Source: Nonomuraea roseoviolacea subsp. carminata (GTDB lineage Bacteria > Actinomycetota > Actinomycetes > Streptosporangiales > Streptosporangiaceae). Taken from it: a DNA stretch of 64,000 bases. The stretch is taken from assembly GCF_024172185.1 (NCBI RefSeq), contig NZ_JAMZEC010000001.1, positions 8,531,001 through 8,595,000 on the forward strand. The letters run 5' to 3'. The position numbers and the translations under genes were made by a program. The notes under the pieces are model-generated. The model ran no database searches and was not told the origin of the DNA. It saw only the letters and a list, made by a program, of their open reading frames with translations. Numbering within the stretch: the stretch's first letter is position 1; each line of letters opens with the position of its first letter. Positions 24,465-32,613 of this stretch are shown in pieces.

Positions 24465-25406
24465 ATGACCGGTGCCCCCGACCCCGACCCCCGCGGACGC
24501 CCGGAGCCCTCGGCCGGCTCCACGGCGGGGGTGACGAGCGTCGGGCGCATCGCCGGTCTGCGTCCGCGCCGGCGGCCCGGCGACGGCGGGGAGGTGGACG
24601 GGGCCGACGTCGACCTGGTCGACGCGCTCGACCCGGTCAGCCGCGGCACGGTGGCCGACTGGCTGCGCGAGTCGTCCTCGCTGAGCGCCCGCCGCTTCCG
24701 CCTGCGGACGTTCGCCTCGTTCCTGCGCTGGCTGCGCCTCGACCGGCCGGACCTCGCCCCGCTGCGCGCCACGGGCGCGCACGTCCGCGAGTACTGCGAC
24801 GCGACGCTGGCCGGGCTGCTGCCCGACGCGCCGGGCAGGCCGCTGGCCAAGGCGACGGTGAGCAGGCGGCGCGCGGCCCTGACGTCGCTCTACCACTTCG
24901 CCTGGGAGAACGGGCCCGGTCCGGTCGGCCACGACGGCGCGGCGGAGGCGGAGGTGGGCCCGGCGGGCAACCGGGCGGCCCTGACCCGCGACGAGCGGCG
25001 CGCGCTGCGGCGCGGCATCGCGCGGCTGGCCGACGAGGGTCATGTGGCGGAGGCGGCCGCGGTCGCCCTGCTGGACGCGACCGGCGCTCCGGCCGAAGCG
25101 GTGGCCGGCGCGTCGGCGCAGGACTTCCGCACCGTCGCCGACGGCCACGGGGGTGAGCACGTGGTCATGGTCGTGCACACCGGGTGCCGCGTGGCCGCCT
25201 TCGTCCTGCCGCCGCTGGCCCGCCGGCTGCTGCGGGAGCTGGGCGGCGGCCGGCGGAGCGCCCCCGAGCCGGTCTTCGGCCGGTACGGCGAGCCCGCCGG
25301 GGCCGCGTGGGTCGGCGCCGCGCTCACCCGGGCCGCTCTGGCCGGCGGCATCGCCGAGCGGCGGGCCGCCCTGTTGCGGCCGGAGATGCTGCGTCCCGGG
25401 CCGTGA
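24465..25406 (+). CDS. Tyrosine-recombinase-like protein with degenerate catalytic domain
   Basis: A 313-residue protein. Residues about 55-150 look like a core-binding SAM-like domain of XerC/phage integrases (VADWLRESSSLSARRFRLRTFASFLRWLR region and TVSRRRAALTSLYHFAWENG). The next domain has LTRDERRALRRGI and LLDATGAPAEAVAGASAQDF, which aligns with the first catalytic box, but the invariant Arg is replaced (GAPAEAV). No HxxR box or C-terminal Tyr is seen. It probably binds DNA without strand exchange, or is a decayed integrase still kept open. It is monocistronic. Confidence 0.6.
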   Translation: MTGAPDPDPRGRPEPSAGSTAGVTSVGRIAGLRPRRRPGDGGEVDGADVDLVDALDPVSRGTVADWLRESSSLSARRFRLRTFASFLRWLRLDRPDLAPLRATGAHVREYCDATLAGLLPDAPGRPLAKATVSRRRAALTSLYHFAWENGPGPVGHDGAAEAEVGPAGNRAALTRDERRALRRGIARLADEGHVAEAAAVALLDATGAPAEAVAGASAQDFRTVADGHGGEHVVMVVHTGCRVAAFVLPPLARRLLRELGGGRRSAPEPVFGRYGEPAGAAWVGAALTRAALAGGIAERRAALLRPEMLRPGP

Positions 25407-25419
25407 GGCTCACCCGGGC

Positions 25420-25848
25420 TCACATGTCCGGCGGGAACCAGGCCTGGAGGTTCTCCGGGTTGATCGGCACCGAGATGTGCTCGTGCGTGATCAGCCACGT
25501 GCCGTTCGACCGGCGGCAGCTGACGGTCGAGCGCACCCAGATCGCGCTCCGGAGCCCGTTCTTGCGTGTCCCCGAGTCCAGGTGGAGCATGTGCGCGATC
25601 GCGACGTCCCCGCCCGTCACGACGGACAGGTCGCGCGTCTCCAGGCTGATGGGGCCGTCGTACTCGTCGAACCACCGCACGAAGTTGCGGCGCACGTCGT
25701 CGGCGCCCACGAACTGGAGCGGGGGCACGACGTCGTAATAGACGACGTCGGGAGCGTAGAACGACATGAGCCGGTCGACGTCCTTCTTCTGGCAGGCGTC
25801 GACCCGGCTTTCCAGCAGCGCCATGATCTCGGACTCGCTCGACGTCAT
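25420..25848 (-). CDS. SnoaL-like / DUF4440 NTF2-fold protein
   Basis: A 142-residue protein with the NTF2-like pattern ALLESRVDACQKKDVDRLMSFYAPDVVYYD, RNFVRWFDEYDG and a closing beta region NGTWLITHEHISVP. These proteins act as small isomerases/cyclases or ligand binders. AAGGAGG lies 6 nt before the ATG at 25848, fixing the start. It lies downstream of a TetR gene in the same direction, about 80 nt apart. Function cannot be assigned. Confidence 0.88.
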   Translation of the reverse strand: MTSSESEIMALLESRVDACQKKDVDRLMSFYAPDVVYYDVVPPLQFVGADDVRRNFVRWFDEYDGPISLETRDLSVVTGGDVAIAHMLHLDSGTRKNGLRSAIWVRSTVSCRRSNGTWLITHEHISVPINPENLQAWFPPDM

Positions 25849-25928
25849 CGCGTCCTCCTTCGGAGAGTTCGGTGCTTTCACTCCTCCGACGACGCGGCCG
25901 CCGGGAATGTGAGGCGCCGCGAACGGCG

Positions 25929-26519
25929 TCAGCCGGCCCCGGCGCGGGTCGCCCGGTCGAAGAGCTCGACGAGCTCGTCGGCGCAGTGGTCCGGGTCGAG
26001 GCCGTCGACCAGGCGGCCGGCCAGGTCGTCGATGGCGGCCCGCAGCGCCCTGCTCATCAGCACCGCGTCGAACGCCCGGAACGCCCCCGTGCGCCGCCCG
26101 TCCTCGAACAGCGCCACCAGCCTGCCGATCGCGGCCTCCTGCTCCTGCCCGCCCACGGGCACCTGGTTGGCCGCGATCTGCTGGACCGCTCGCACATGGT
26201 CGGGGTGGGCCGCGATGAAGGCCACGTTCGCCCTGATGAACGCCTCCAGCAGGGCCCGGGCCCCGGTGGCTGCGTCGAGGGCGGGGCGCATGAAGGCCGC
26301 CGCGTCCTGGACGACCTGGTGGACGACGGCCTCGAACAGCTTCTCCTTGGTGGAGAAGTGATAGGTGATCAGCCTCTTGCTGCTCAGCCCGGCGTGCTCG
26401 CAGATGGCCTCGAACGTGGTCTCGGTGTAGCCGCGCCGCGCCAGCAGGGTGATCGTGGCGGAGGCGATCTGCGCCCTGCGGGCCTCGGTGGCCGCCCGGC
26501 GGGTTCCGGTGATCTCCAT
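25929..26519 (-). CDS. TetR-family regulator
   Basis: A 196-residue protein with TetR HTH (AQIASATITLLARRGYTETTF, recognition helix HAGLSSKRLITYHFSTKEKL) and a C-terminal domain with MSRALRAAIDDLAGRL. The ATG lies 1 nt from the stop of the upstream small membrane protein, so the two genes form an operon. The TTATCCG palindrome at 26918-26933 upstream of the operon may be its target. Confidence 0.9.
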   Translation of the reverse strand: MEITGTRRAATEARRAQIASATITLLARRGYTETTFEAICEHAGLSSKRLITYHFSTKEKLFEAVVHQVVQDAAAFMRPALDAATGARALLEAFIRANVAFIAAHPDHVRAVQQIAANQVPVGGQEQEAAIGRLVALFEDGRRTGAFRAFDAVLMSRALRAAIDDLAGRLVDGLDPDHCADELVELFDRATRAGAG

Positions 26520-26520
26520 A

Positions 26521-26907
26521 TCACCCCAGCTTGCCAGCCTTCGGGAAGGCCCGTCGTACGGCGGAGCGGTTGACGAGCAGCGCCACGGCGGCGGCCAGCA
26601 CGCCGACGACGGCCTGCTCGGCCTTCATCCAGCCGGGATAGCCGCTGTCGGGGGCGAGGATGATGAGCACGATGCCGATGGGGGCGGCGATGGTGACGAA
26701 CCGGATCCGCACGTACGCCGCCCGCCTGCCCCGGCCGGCCTGCCCGGCCAGGGCGATGAGCCAGGCGGCGGCCGCGGCCACGGCGGCGCCGCGCACCCAC
26801 ACCACCCAGGTGCCGCCGAGGACGGCGGCCACGCCGAGGGTGGCGAGCGACAGGACGAGCATGGCGACGAAGAGGGCGCGCACCAGCGCCCACACTTTGT
26901 TATCCAT
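26521..26907 (-). CDS. Small four-helix membrane protein
   Basis: A 128-residue protein with four predicted membrane helices (about 10-28, 34-52, 66-84, 96-112), basic linkers, no cysteine and no recognised domain. First gene of an operon with the TetR regulator that follows after 1 nt, and divergent from another TetR gene at 26996. The arrangement suggests a TetR-controlled membrane protein. I do not recognise the family. Confidence 0.78.
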   Translation of the reverse strand: MDNKVWALVRALFVAMLVLSLATLGVAAVLGGTWVVWVRGAAVAAAAAWLIALAGQAGRGRRAAYVRIRFVTIAAPIGIVLIILAPDSGYPGWMKAEQAVVGVLAAAVALLVNRSAVRRAFPKAGKLG

Positions 26908-26917
26908 GCGAGTAACT

Positions 26918-26933
26918 TTATCCGCACGGATAA
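26918..26933. promoter_or_regulatory. TTATCCG palindromic operator
   Basis: TTATCCG and CGGATAA form a perfect 7-bp inverted repeat around CA, 11 nt upstream of the membrane-protein ATG (26907) and 62 nt from the divergent TetR GTG (26996). It is AT-rich compared with the surroundings. Either neighbouring TetR could bind it. Confidence 0.5.
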
Positions 26934-26995
26934 CCAACGGCAAGGGCGGATCCTGTCTTTCGCATCGGCATAAGTTTGTGATTAGCCTAAGAAGC

Positions 26996-27595
26996 GTGAA
27001 CCTGAGAGAGCTCAAGAAGCAGGAGACGCGGCAGGCGATCTCCGACCACGCCACCCGGCTGTTCATCGAGCAGGGCTTCGACAAGACCACGATCGCCGAC
27101 ATCGCGGTGGCGGCCAGGGTGGCGAAGATGACCGTCACCAACTACTTCCCCCGCAAGGAAGACCTGGCCCTGGACCACGCCGAGCGGTTCGCGGCCGGCC
27201 TGGCGGCCGTGGTGGCGGGCCGCCCGCCCGGGCAGAGCGTGTTCGCCGCGCTGAAGGAGGCGTTCCTGCGTGCCGTGGACGCCCACGACCCGGTGGCCGG
27301 CTTCGCCGGGCGCCCGTTCTTCCGCATGATCGCCGACAGCCCCACCCTGGTGGCGCGGCTGCGTGACCTGCACGAACAGCGCGAGGCGGCGCTGGCCGCC
27401 GAACTGGCCAAGGAGCACGACGAGCTGACCGCCCGCGCGGTGGCCGCCCAGCTCGCCGGCGCGCACCGGGTGCTGTTCGCCGAGGTGCAGCGTCGCGTCC
27501 TGGCCGGGCAGAGCGAGAGTGAGATCGCCGACGCGGTCCGGCCGGCCGCCCACCGCGTCTTCGACCTGCTGGAACCCTCGGTCGGCCGGTTCTGA
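26996..27595 (+). CDS. TetR-family regulator, probably leaderless mRNA
   Basis: A 199-residue protein with TetR HTH (RQAISDHATRLFIEQGFDKTTIADIA, VAKMTVTNYFPRKEDL, residues 12-60). The start is the GTG at 26996. A -10-like TAGCCT ends seven nt before it and there is no ribosome-binding site, so the mRNA is likely leaderless. Divergent from the membrane-protein/TetR operon and possibly cross-regulated through the palindrome at 26918-26933. Confidence 0.9.
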   Translation: MNLRELKKQETRQAISDHATRLFIEQGFDKTTIADIAVAARVAKMTVTNYFPRKEDLALDHAERFAAGLAAVVAGRPPGQSVFAALKEAFLRAVDAHDPVAGFAGRPFFRMIADSPTLVARLRDLHEQREAALAAELAKEHDELTARAVAAQLAGAHRVLFAEVQRRVLAGQSESEIADAVRPAAHRVFDLLEPSVGRF

Positions 27596-27676
27596 GAAAA
27601 CATGACAGGAGGTGTCGGGTTTCCGGGCGAGCATGGTGGCGAAACCTGGATGGACTCCGACCAGACAAGGATCCCG

Positions 27677-28198
27677 ATGCGCGAAACGCCGGAAGAGCTC
27701 GAACGGCTCCAGGCCCTGCTCGACGCCTCCCTCTCCCGCTCGACCTCGCACCTGCGCTCCATCATCAGCAGCGAGCGCACGCTGACCGCCGAGCAGCTCA
27801 CCCGGGTCCTCACCGGCATGCGCACCCTCGCCCTGTCCACCGTGACGGCCAAGGGCGAGCCGCGGGTCAGCGGCGTGGACGGGCACTTCCTGCACGGCAG
27901 ATGGCACTTCGGCACGGCGCGCGACGCGGCCAAGGCCCGCCATCTCGCCGCCCGGCCCGCCGCCAGCGTCGCGCACCTGCGCGGTGAGGATCTGGGTGTG
28001 TTCACGCACGGCGAGGTCGAGATCCTCAATCCCCGGGACGGCGAGCCGGCGGCGGACTGGCCGTACCTGCTCGGGTACCTCAAGGACTTCTACGGCGACG
28101 ACCTCTTCGACTGGGACAACGAGGTGGTCTACTACCGCCTGCACCCGCGCTGGATGACCGTCTACGCCCCGGACCTCGCGAAGCTCCTGACGGAGTAG
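27677..28198 (+). CDS. Pyridoxamine 5'-phosphate oxidase-like flavin/F420-binding protein
   Basis: From the ATG at 27677 (AAGGA six nt upstream) the protein has 173 residues. It shows the split-barrel PNPOx pattern: TGMRTLALSTVTAKGEPRVSGVDG, GRWHFGTARDAAKARHLAARPAASVAHL, GEVEILNPRD. Actinobacterial members often bind F420, FMN or heme. In-frame ATGs at 27602 and 27650 are alternatives. It lies 81 nt downstream of the TetR gene in the same direction. Substrate unknown. Confidence 0.85.
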   Translation: MRETPEELERLQALLDASLSRSTSHLRSIISSERTLTAEQLTRVLTGMRTLALSTVTAKGEPRVSGVDGHFLHGRWHFGTARDAAKARHLAARPAASVAHLRGEDLGVFTHGEVEILNPRDGEPAADWPYLLGYLKDFYGDDLFDWDNEVVYYRLHPRWMTVYAPDLAKLLTE

Positions 28199-28208
28199 GC
28201 CGCCGCGG

Positions 28209-28245
28209 GCGAGCGGTTCGTACAAGCGCGAGCGGTTCGTACAAG
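28209..28245 (+). promoter_or_regulatory. Tandem 18-bp direct repeat, likely AraC-type operator
   Basis: GCGAGCGGTTCGTACAAG occurs twice in perfect copies (28209-28226 and 28228-28245), period 19 bp, about two helical turns. It ends 33 nt upstream of the methyltransferase ATG. AraC-family proteins bind such direct repeats, and an AraC gene lies convergent just downstream of the methyltransferase. Confidence 0.55.
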
Positions 28246-28278
28246 ACCGGGCCGGGGCGCGCGGACGAGACTGCGGGG

Positions 28279-28932
28279 ATGAGCGAGAACACCTTCACCC
28301 CCGCCCTGGGCCGCTTCGCCCCCACGCGCTTCTACGACCACGTGATCGCGTTGACGCGCGAGCGTCTGTGGCGGGCCCTGGCCGCCATGCACGTGGCGCC
28401 GCGGCCCGACGACGTGATCGTCGATGTGGGCTGCGGCACCGGCTCGCTGGCGTTGCTGCTGGCCCGCGTGGAGCCGCGGGCCCGGATCGTCGGCGTGGAC
28501 CCCGACCCCGAGGTGCTGGCGGCGGCGCGGCGCAAGGCCGACGCCGCCGGCGTGGCGGTGCGCTGGCAGGCCGGCATGGGGGACGAGCTGGTGGAGTCGC
28601 TGGGCGCGGAATCGGCCGACACCGTCGTGTCGAGCCTCGTGCTCCACCAGTGCCCGGTCCCGGTGAAGCGGGCGGTGCTCGCGTCGATGGCCGCGGTGCT
28701 GCGACCGGGCGGCAAGCTGGTGATCGCCGACTACGGATGGCAGCGGACGCCGCTGATGCGCCTGGCGTTCGGGCTGGTGCAGCTCGCGGACGGCAAGGAG
28801 GACACCCAGCCCAACGCCGACGGCGCGCTTCCGGGGCTGATCTCCGACGCCGGGTTCCGCGACGTGCGCGAGGCCGAGGTGGTGCCCACGGCCACCGGCT
28901 CGATCTCGGTCTACGTGGCGCGCCGGGACTGA
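28279..28932 (+). CDS. SAM-dependent methyltransferase (UbiE-like)
   Basis: A 217-residue protein with the opening RFYDHVIAL, motif I VDVGCGTGSLALLLA, motif II VGVDPDPEVLAAARRKA, VVSSLVLHQCP and LRPGGKLVIADYG. This is the class I Methyltransf_11/UbiE pattern for small molecules. Its promoter holds a perfect tandem direct repeat, and it converges with the AraC gene, overlapping by 22 nt. The AraC protein probably regulates it. Confidence 0.92.
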   Translation: MSENTFTPALGRFAPTRFYDHVIALTRERLWRALAAMHVAPRPDDVIVDVGCGTGSLALLLARVEPRARIVGVDPDPEVLAAARRKADAAGVAVRWQAGMGDELVESLGAESADTVVSSLVLHQCPVPVKRAVLASMAAVLRPGGKLVIADYGWQRTPLMRLAFGLVQLADGKEDTQPNADGALPGLISDAGFRDVREAEVVPTATGSISVYVARRD

Positions 28933-29606
28933 CCGCGCAGATGCTGCAGCACGGCCGCGGGGGTCAGGCCCATCATCTCCCGCATCTGCCGGGTGAGGTG
29001 CGCCTGGTCGGTGAAGCCCGCCTCGATGGCCGCGTCGGCCGGCGACCGGCCCGCCCGCATCGCCTCGGCCGCCAGGCGCAGCCGCGCCCACACCCGCCAG
29101 CGCGCCAGCGGCATGCCCACCTGGTGCCGCGCCAGGGCGCGCAGCCGCTGGGGTGAGAGCCCGACGGCCGCGGCCAGGCTCGGCATCGGGACGCTGCGTT
29201 CCTTCAGCGTGTTCAGCGCCGCCACCAGGCGGGGATCGAGCTCGGCGGACGGGCGCACGCCCGCCCGGCCGATGTCCTCCTCGCGCAGGTCGCGCAGTTC
29301 GGGGACGGCGGTGATGCCGTCGCCGCAGCGCTCGCGCAGCCGGTCGGCGAACACGCAGTGCGGCTCGATGTAGAAGATGAGCAGATCCGCCGCCGTGAGC
29401 ATGCGGTGCCGCGCCATCGGCGGCACGACCAGTGCCACGCCCCGATGACGGGTCTCCCGCTCGTCCACCACGGTGACCTCGCCCTCGGCCGCGACGGCGA
29501 TCTGGAAGGCGGCGTGACGGTGGAACGCGCCGCCCGCCGCCGGGCCCCGATACACCGCGTAGCCCTCGCCGACGGCGAAGCGAGGCGGCTGCGTCCCGGC
29601 GTTCAC
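28911..29606 (-). CDS. AraC-family regulator
   Basis: A protein of about 231 residues. Cupin-type sensor (GGAFHRHAAFQIAVAAEGEVTV, then VALVVPPMARHRM) followed by a C-terminal AraC HTH (MPSLAAAVGLSPQRLRALARHQVGMPLARWRVW, DAAIEAGFTDQAHLTRQMREMMGLTP). Start uncertain: GTG 29606 was taken, TTG 29624 is also in frame. Convergent with the methyltransferase whose promoter carries the 19-bp-period repeat. Confidence 0.9.
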   Translation of the reverse strand: MNAGTQPPRFAVGEGYAVYRGPAAGGAFHRHAAFQIAVAAEGEVTVVDERETRHRGVALVVPPMARHRMLTAADLLIFYIEPHCVFADRLRERCGDGITAVPELRDLREEDIGRAGVRPSAELDPRLVAALNTLKERSVPMPSLAAAVGLSPQRLRALARHQVGMPLARWRVWARLRLAAEAMRAGRSPADAAIEAGFTDQAHLTRQMREMMGLTPAAVLQHLRGQSRRAT

Positions 29607-29690
29607 ACTCCGCGATGGTGCCAAACGGACCGGACGGCGGCAACGGCGGCCCGCCGGTGACGGGACCTCGTCACCGGCGGGCCTTCCGGG

Positions 29691-30284
29691 TCACACTCCG
29701 AACGCGGCCGGGTAGCGGATGGTGCCCGACGGCACGGGCCTGGCGGGGTCGAGGACGAGCGCCATCATGTACTTGTCCTCGACGTCGAACGGCGGCCGGA
29801 TGCCGTGTCCGGAGGCCGGGGTGAAGCCGAAGCGCGGGTAGTACTCGGCGTGGCCGAGCACGAGCACGAGGCTCTCGCCCTGCTCGCGTGCGGCGTCGAG
29901 GGCGGCCCGGACGGCGGCCGAGCCGGCACCGCGACGCTGGTGCTCGGGCCGTACGGCGCACGGGCCCAGGGTGAGCGCCGGGGCGCCGTCGACGTGGCAG
30001 CGGGTGAGCAGCGCGTACCCGGCGACGGCGCCGCCGGGCTCCTGGGCGACCCACGACAGGCCGGGGATCCACGCCTCCCGGTCGGCGCGCAGGGCCTCGA
30101 CCAGGTCGGCCTCGTGGGAGGTGGGGAAGGCGGCGAGGTTGACCTCGCGGATCCGGTCGAGGTCGGCGGCGGTCTCGGGGTGGGTGATCCAGTTCATGGT
30201 GGTGTGCGGGTCCGTTTCTGTGGATGCGTGCGGGTGCGGGACGTGGCCGGTCGTGACGGCCGGGCGCTGGACTCCGTCGCTCAT
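29691..30284 (-). CDS. GNAT-family N-acetyltransferase
   Basis: A 197-residue protein. The core begins after a 29-residue disordered leader and has VNLAAFPTSHEADLV, LGPCAVRPEHQRRGAGSAAVRAAL (acetyl-CoA loop) and LGHAEYYPRFGFTPA, as in YhbS-like acetyltransferases. The ATG at 30284 overlaps the rsgA stop (ATGA), favouring this start over the internal ATG at 30197. Acceptor unknown; coupling to rsgA hints at a ribosomal or tRNA-related role but that is only an inference. Confidence 0.9.
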   Translation of the reverse strand: MSDGVQRPAVTTGHVPHPHASTETDPHTTMNWITHPETAADLDRIREVNLAAFPTSHEADLVEALRADREAWIPGLSWVAQEPGGAVAGYALLTRCHVDGAPALTLGPCAVRPEHQRRGAGSAAVRAALDAAREQGESLVLVLGHAEYYPRFGFTPASGHGIRPPFDVEDKYMMALVLDPARPVPSGTIRYPAAFGV

Positions 30285-31405
30285 GACTGCCGGTCCCGGA
30301 ACTTGTAGGTCGCCCGCAGATGGCTGGTGATGGCCTTCTGCCGGTTGGCGCGCTCGCCGCGCAGCCGGGCATCGGTGCGCGAGGCCGCGTACGCGTTCTC
30401 GCGTTGCAGCTTGCGGTAGTTGTCCAGGCGGCGCCGGGTCAGCTCGCCCGCCTGGATCGCGGCCTGGACCGCGCAGCCGGGCTCGCTGCCGTGGGAGCAG
30501 TCGCCGAAGCGGCAGTCCAGGGCGAGGCGTTCGATCTCGGCGAAGACCTGTTCCAGGCTGTCGGCGGCGTCGTACAGGCTGATCCCGCGCAGGCCCGGCG
30601 TGTCGATGAGGACGCCGCCGCCGGGAAGAGGGACCAGCTCGCGGCGGACGGTGGTGTGCCGGCCCTTGCCGTCCTGCGCCCGGACCGCGCCGGTGGCCAG
30701 CAGTTCGTCGCCGAGCAGCGCGTTGCCGAGGCTGGACTTGCCCGCGCCCGAGGAGCCGAGCAGGACCGTGGTGCCGCTGAGCAGCGCGGTCAGCACGTCG
30801 ATGTTCCGGCCGGTGGTCACGCTGGTGACCAGGATGTCCACGCCCGGCGCCAGCGCGGCCGCCTCGGCCTGGACGGCGGCCGGGTCGGCGGCCAGGTCCG
30901 CCTTGGTCAGCACGATCAGCGGCCGGGCGCCGCTGTCCCAGGCCAGGGCCAGCAGCCGTTCGAGCTTGGCCGCGTCCAGCGGGGCGGCCAGGGAGACGGC
31001 GAGGACGACGGTGTCGACGTTGGCGGCCAGCACCTGCCCGTGGGAGGAGCGGGAGGCGGAGGAGCGCACGATCGCGCTGCGACGCGGCAGCAGGGCCGCC
31101 AGGCGCGGCTCGCGGCCCGGCTCATGGCCCGGTTCGCGGCCCGGGAGCAGCGCGGCCCAGTCGCCGGTGCAGGGCGCCAGGAGCGGGTCGGGGGAGTGGA
31201 TCGCCGTGAGCGCGGCCCGTACCGGGCCGGACTCGGTGACCGCGTCGCACAGGCCGCGGTCCACCCGCGCGATGCGGGCCGGGACGAGGCCGGCCGCGCG
31301 GTGTTCGGCGAAGGCGTGGTCGAGGGCTCGCGTCCAGCCGTACCGGGACAGGCCGGCGCCGGACGGATCCGTGAACGGGGATGAATCAGTGAAAGGGTGG
31401 GGCAA
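30281..31405 (-). CDS. rsgA: RsgA, ribosome small-subunit-dependent GTPase
   Basis: A circularly permuted GTPase. An OB-like N-terminal part (LSRYGWTRALDHAFAEH start) is followed by G4 LTKADL, G1 GSSGAGKSSL, G3 DTPGLRG and a zinc-knuckle tail CRFGDCSHGSEPGC. RsgA assists late 30S maturation. The start is uncertain: TTG at 31405 was taken because homology begins near there; TTG 31465 is the far alternative. Last nt overlap with the GNAT gene start. Confidence 0.92.
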   Translation of the reverse strand: MPHPFTDSSPFTDPSGAGLSRYGWTRALDHAFAEHRAAGLVPARIARVDRGLCDAVTESGPVRAALTAIHSPDPLLAPCTGDWAALLPGREPGHEPGREPRLAALLPRRSAIVRSSASRSSHGQVLAANVDTVVLAVSLAAPLDAAKLERLLALAWDSGARPLIVLTKADLAADPAAVQAEAAALAPGVDILVTSVTTGRNIDVLTALLSGTTVLLGSSGAGKSSLGNALLGDELLATGAVRAQDGKGRHTTVRRELVPLPGGGVLIDTPGLRGISLYDAADSLEQVFAEIERLALDCRFGDCSHGSEPGCAVQAAIQAGELTRRRLDNYRKLQRENAYAASRTDARLRGERANRQKAITSHLRATYKFRDRQS

Positions 31406-31647
31406 CGTGAGACACCTTGCGGGAAGGGGCCCCGACGAGACGCAGCCGCCACCTCGCGTACGCAACCGGACGACGGCTACGGCGAGGGGAAGAAGTGGGT
31501 CAGACCGGGGCCCGGGACGTGAGGAATGTCCGGGCGCTGCGCGGGGCAGCGGTCTTCACCGCGGTCATCGAGCCTCACCTCCCTCTCATCCGGTCCTGCA
31601 CCACTGAACGCGCAGCAGCCTAGCAGCACCGGCGGCACGTGGGATCG

Positions 31648-32526
31648 TCATTTTCCGCGCAGCCCGGCGAACAGGTCGTCCTCGGGAAGCGTGACCGGCA
31701 CGTGCGAGCGGGCCAGGTAGTAGTCCTCGGTGGGCCACGCCTCGCGCTCGGCGGCGCGGTCGTGCAGCATGAACCCGGCGTCGGGGTCGACCTGGGTGGC
31801 GTGCGCGAGCAGCGCCCGGTCCCTGACCGGGAAGTACTCCGCGCAGGCGACGCGCGTGGAGAACTCCGGCGCGGGGACGTCGGCCGGGAACTCGGCCAGC
31901 ACCTCCCGCATGGGTGATGCGAGGCCGCGTTCGGTCATGGCGTCGTGCATGGCCTGGAACCACGCCTTGGACAGGGCGCCGTGGTAGTAGAGCTTGGCCG
32001 GCTGCCAGGGCGCGCCCGCCTCGGGGTGACGGGCCGCGTCGCCGGCCGCGTCGAAGGCGGCCACGGTGACCAGGTGGGTCTGAATGTGGTCGGGGTGCGG
32101 GTAGCCGCCGGTCTCGTCGTAGGTGACGACCACGTGCGGCCGGAAGGCGCGCATCGACGCCACCAGCCGGCCGGCCGCCTCCTCCACCGGCTGCCGGGCG
32201 AAGCAGCCGTCGGGCAGCGGTTCGCCGTCCGCGGGCAGCCCCGAGTCGACGAATCCCAGGAACTCCTGCCGTACGCCCAGGATCCGGCGGGCGGCGTCCA
32301 TCTCGGCCCGGCGGATCTCGGCGAGGTTCTCCCGCACGCCGGGCCGGTCCATGGCCGGGTTGAGCACGTCGCCGCGTTCGCCGCCGGTGCACGTGACGAC
32401 CAGGACGTCCACACCCTCGGCGGCGTACCTGGCCAGCGTGGCGGCGCCCTTGTTCGACTCGTCGTCGGGGTGGGCGTGCACGCTCATCAGGCGAAGGGGT
32501 TCGCCTCGGGTGACGCGCATGTTCAT
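31648..32526 (-). CDS. mca: Mycothiol S-conjugate amidase
   Basis: A 292-residue LmbE-family deacetylase. The zinc motif SVHAHPDDES (His, Asp) is near residue 18, the later HPDHIQTH supplies the third ligand, and TCTGGERGD and KLYYHGALSKAW are typical of Mca rather than MshB. Mca splits mycothiol S-conjugates into mercapturic acids for export, a detoxification step specific to actinobacteria. GAGAGGAG lies 5 nt before the ATG at 32526. Confidence 0.9.
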   Translation of the reverse strand: MNMRVTRGEPLRLMSVHAHPDDESNKGAATLARYAAEGVDVLVVTCTGGERGDVLNPAMDRPGVRENLAEIRRAEMDAARRILGVRQEFLGFVDSGLPADGEPLPDGCFARQPVEEAAGRLVASMRAFRPHVVVTYDETGGYPHPDHIQTHLVTVAAFDAAGDAARHPEAGAPWQPAKLYYHGALSKAWFQAMHDAMTERGLASPMREVLAEFPADVPAPEFSTRVACAEYFPVRDRALLAHATQVDPDAGFMLHDRAAEREAWPTEDYYLARSHVPVTLPEDDLFAGLRGK

Positions 32527-32613
32527 GCGCACTCCTCTCGTTCGGTACGCCACAAATCTATGACCGACCTAAAAATATGTCAATCATGGTTTTGTGCTCG
32601 CACCAGGAGAGGG

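Noticed and set aside
28209..28245. A CRISPR-like repeat
   Set aside because: Only two copies, separated by a single base, without spacers; position fits a regulator site.
31406..31647. Possible gene or RNA between rsgA and mca
   Set aside because: No ORF with coding bias, no tRNA-like fold and no known RNA motif could be supported.
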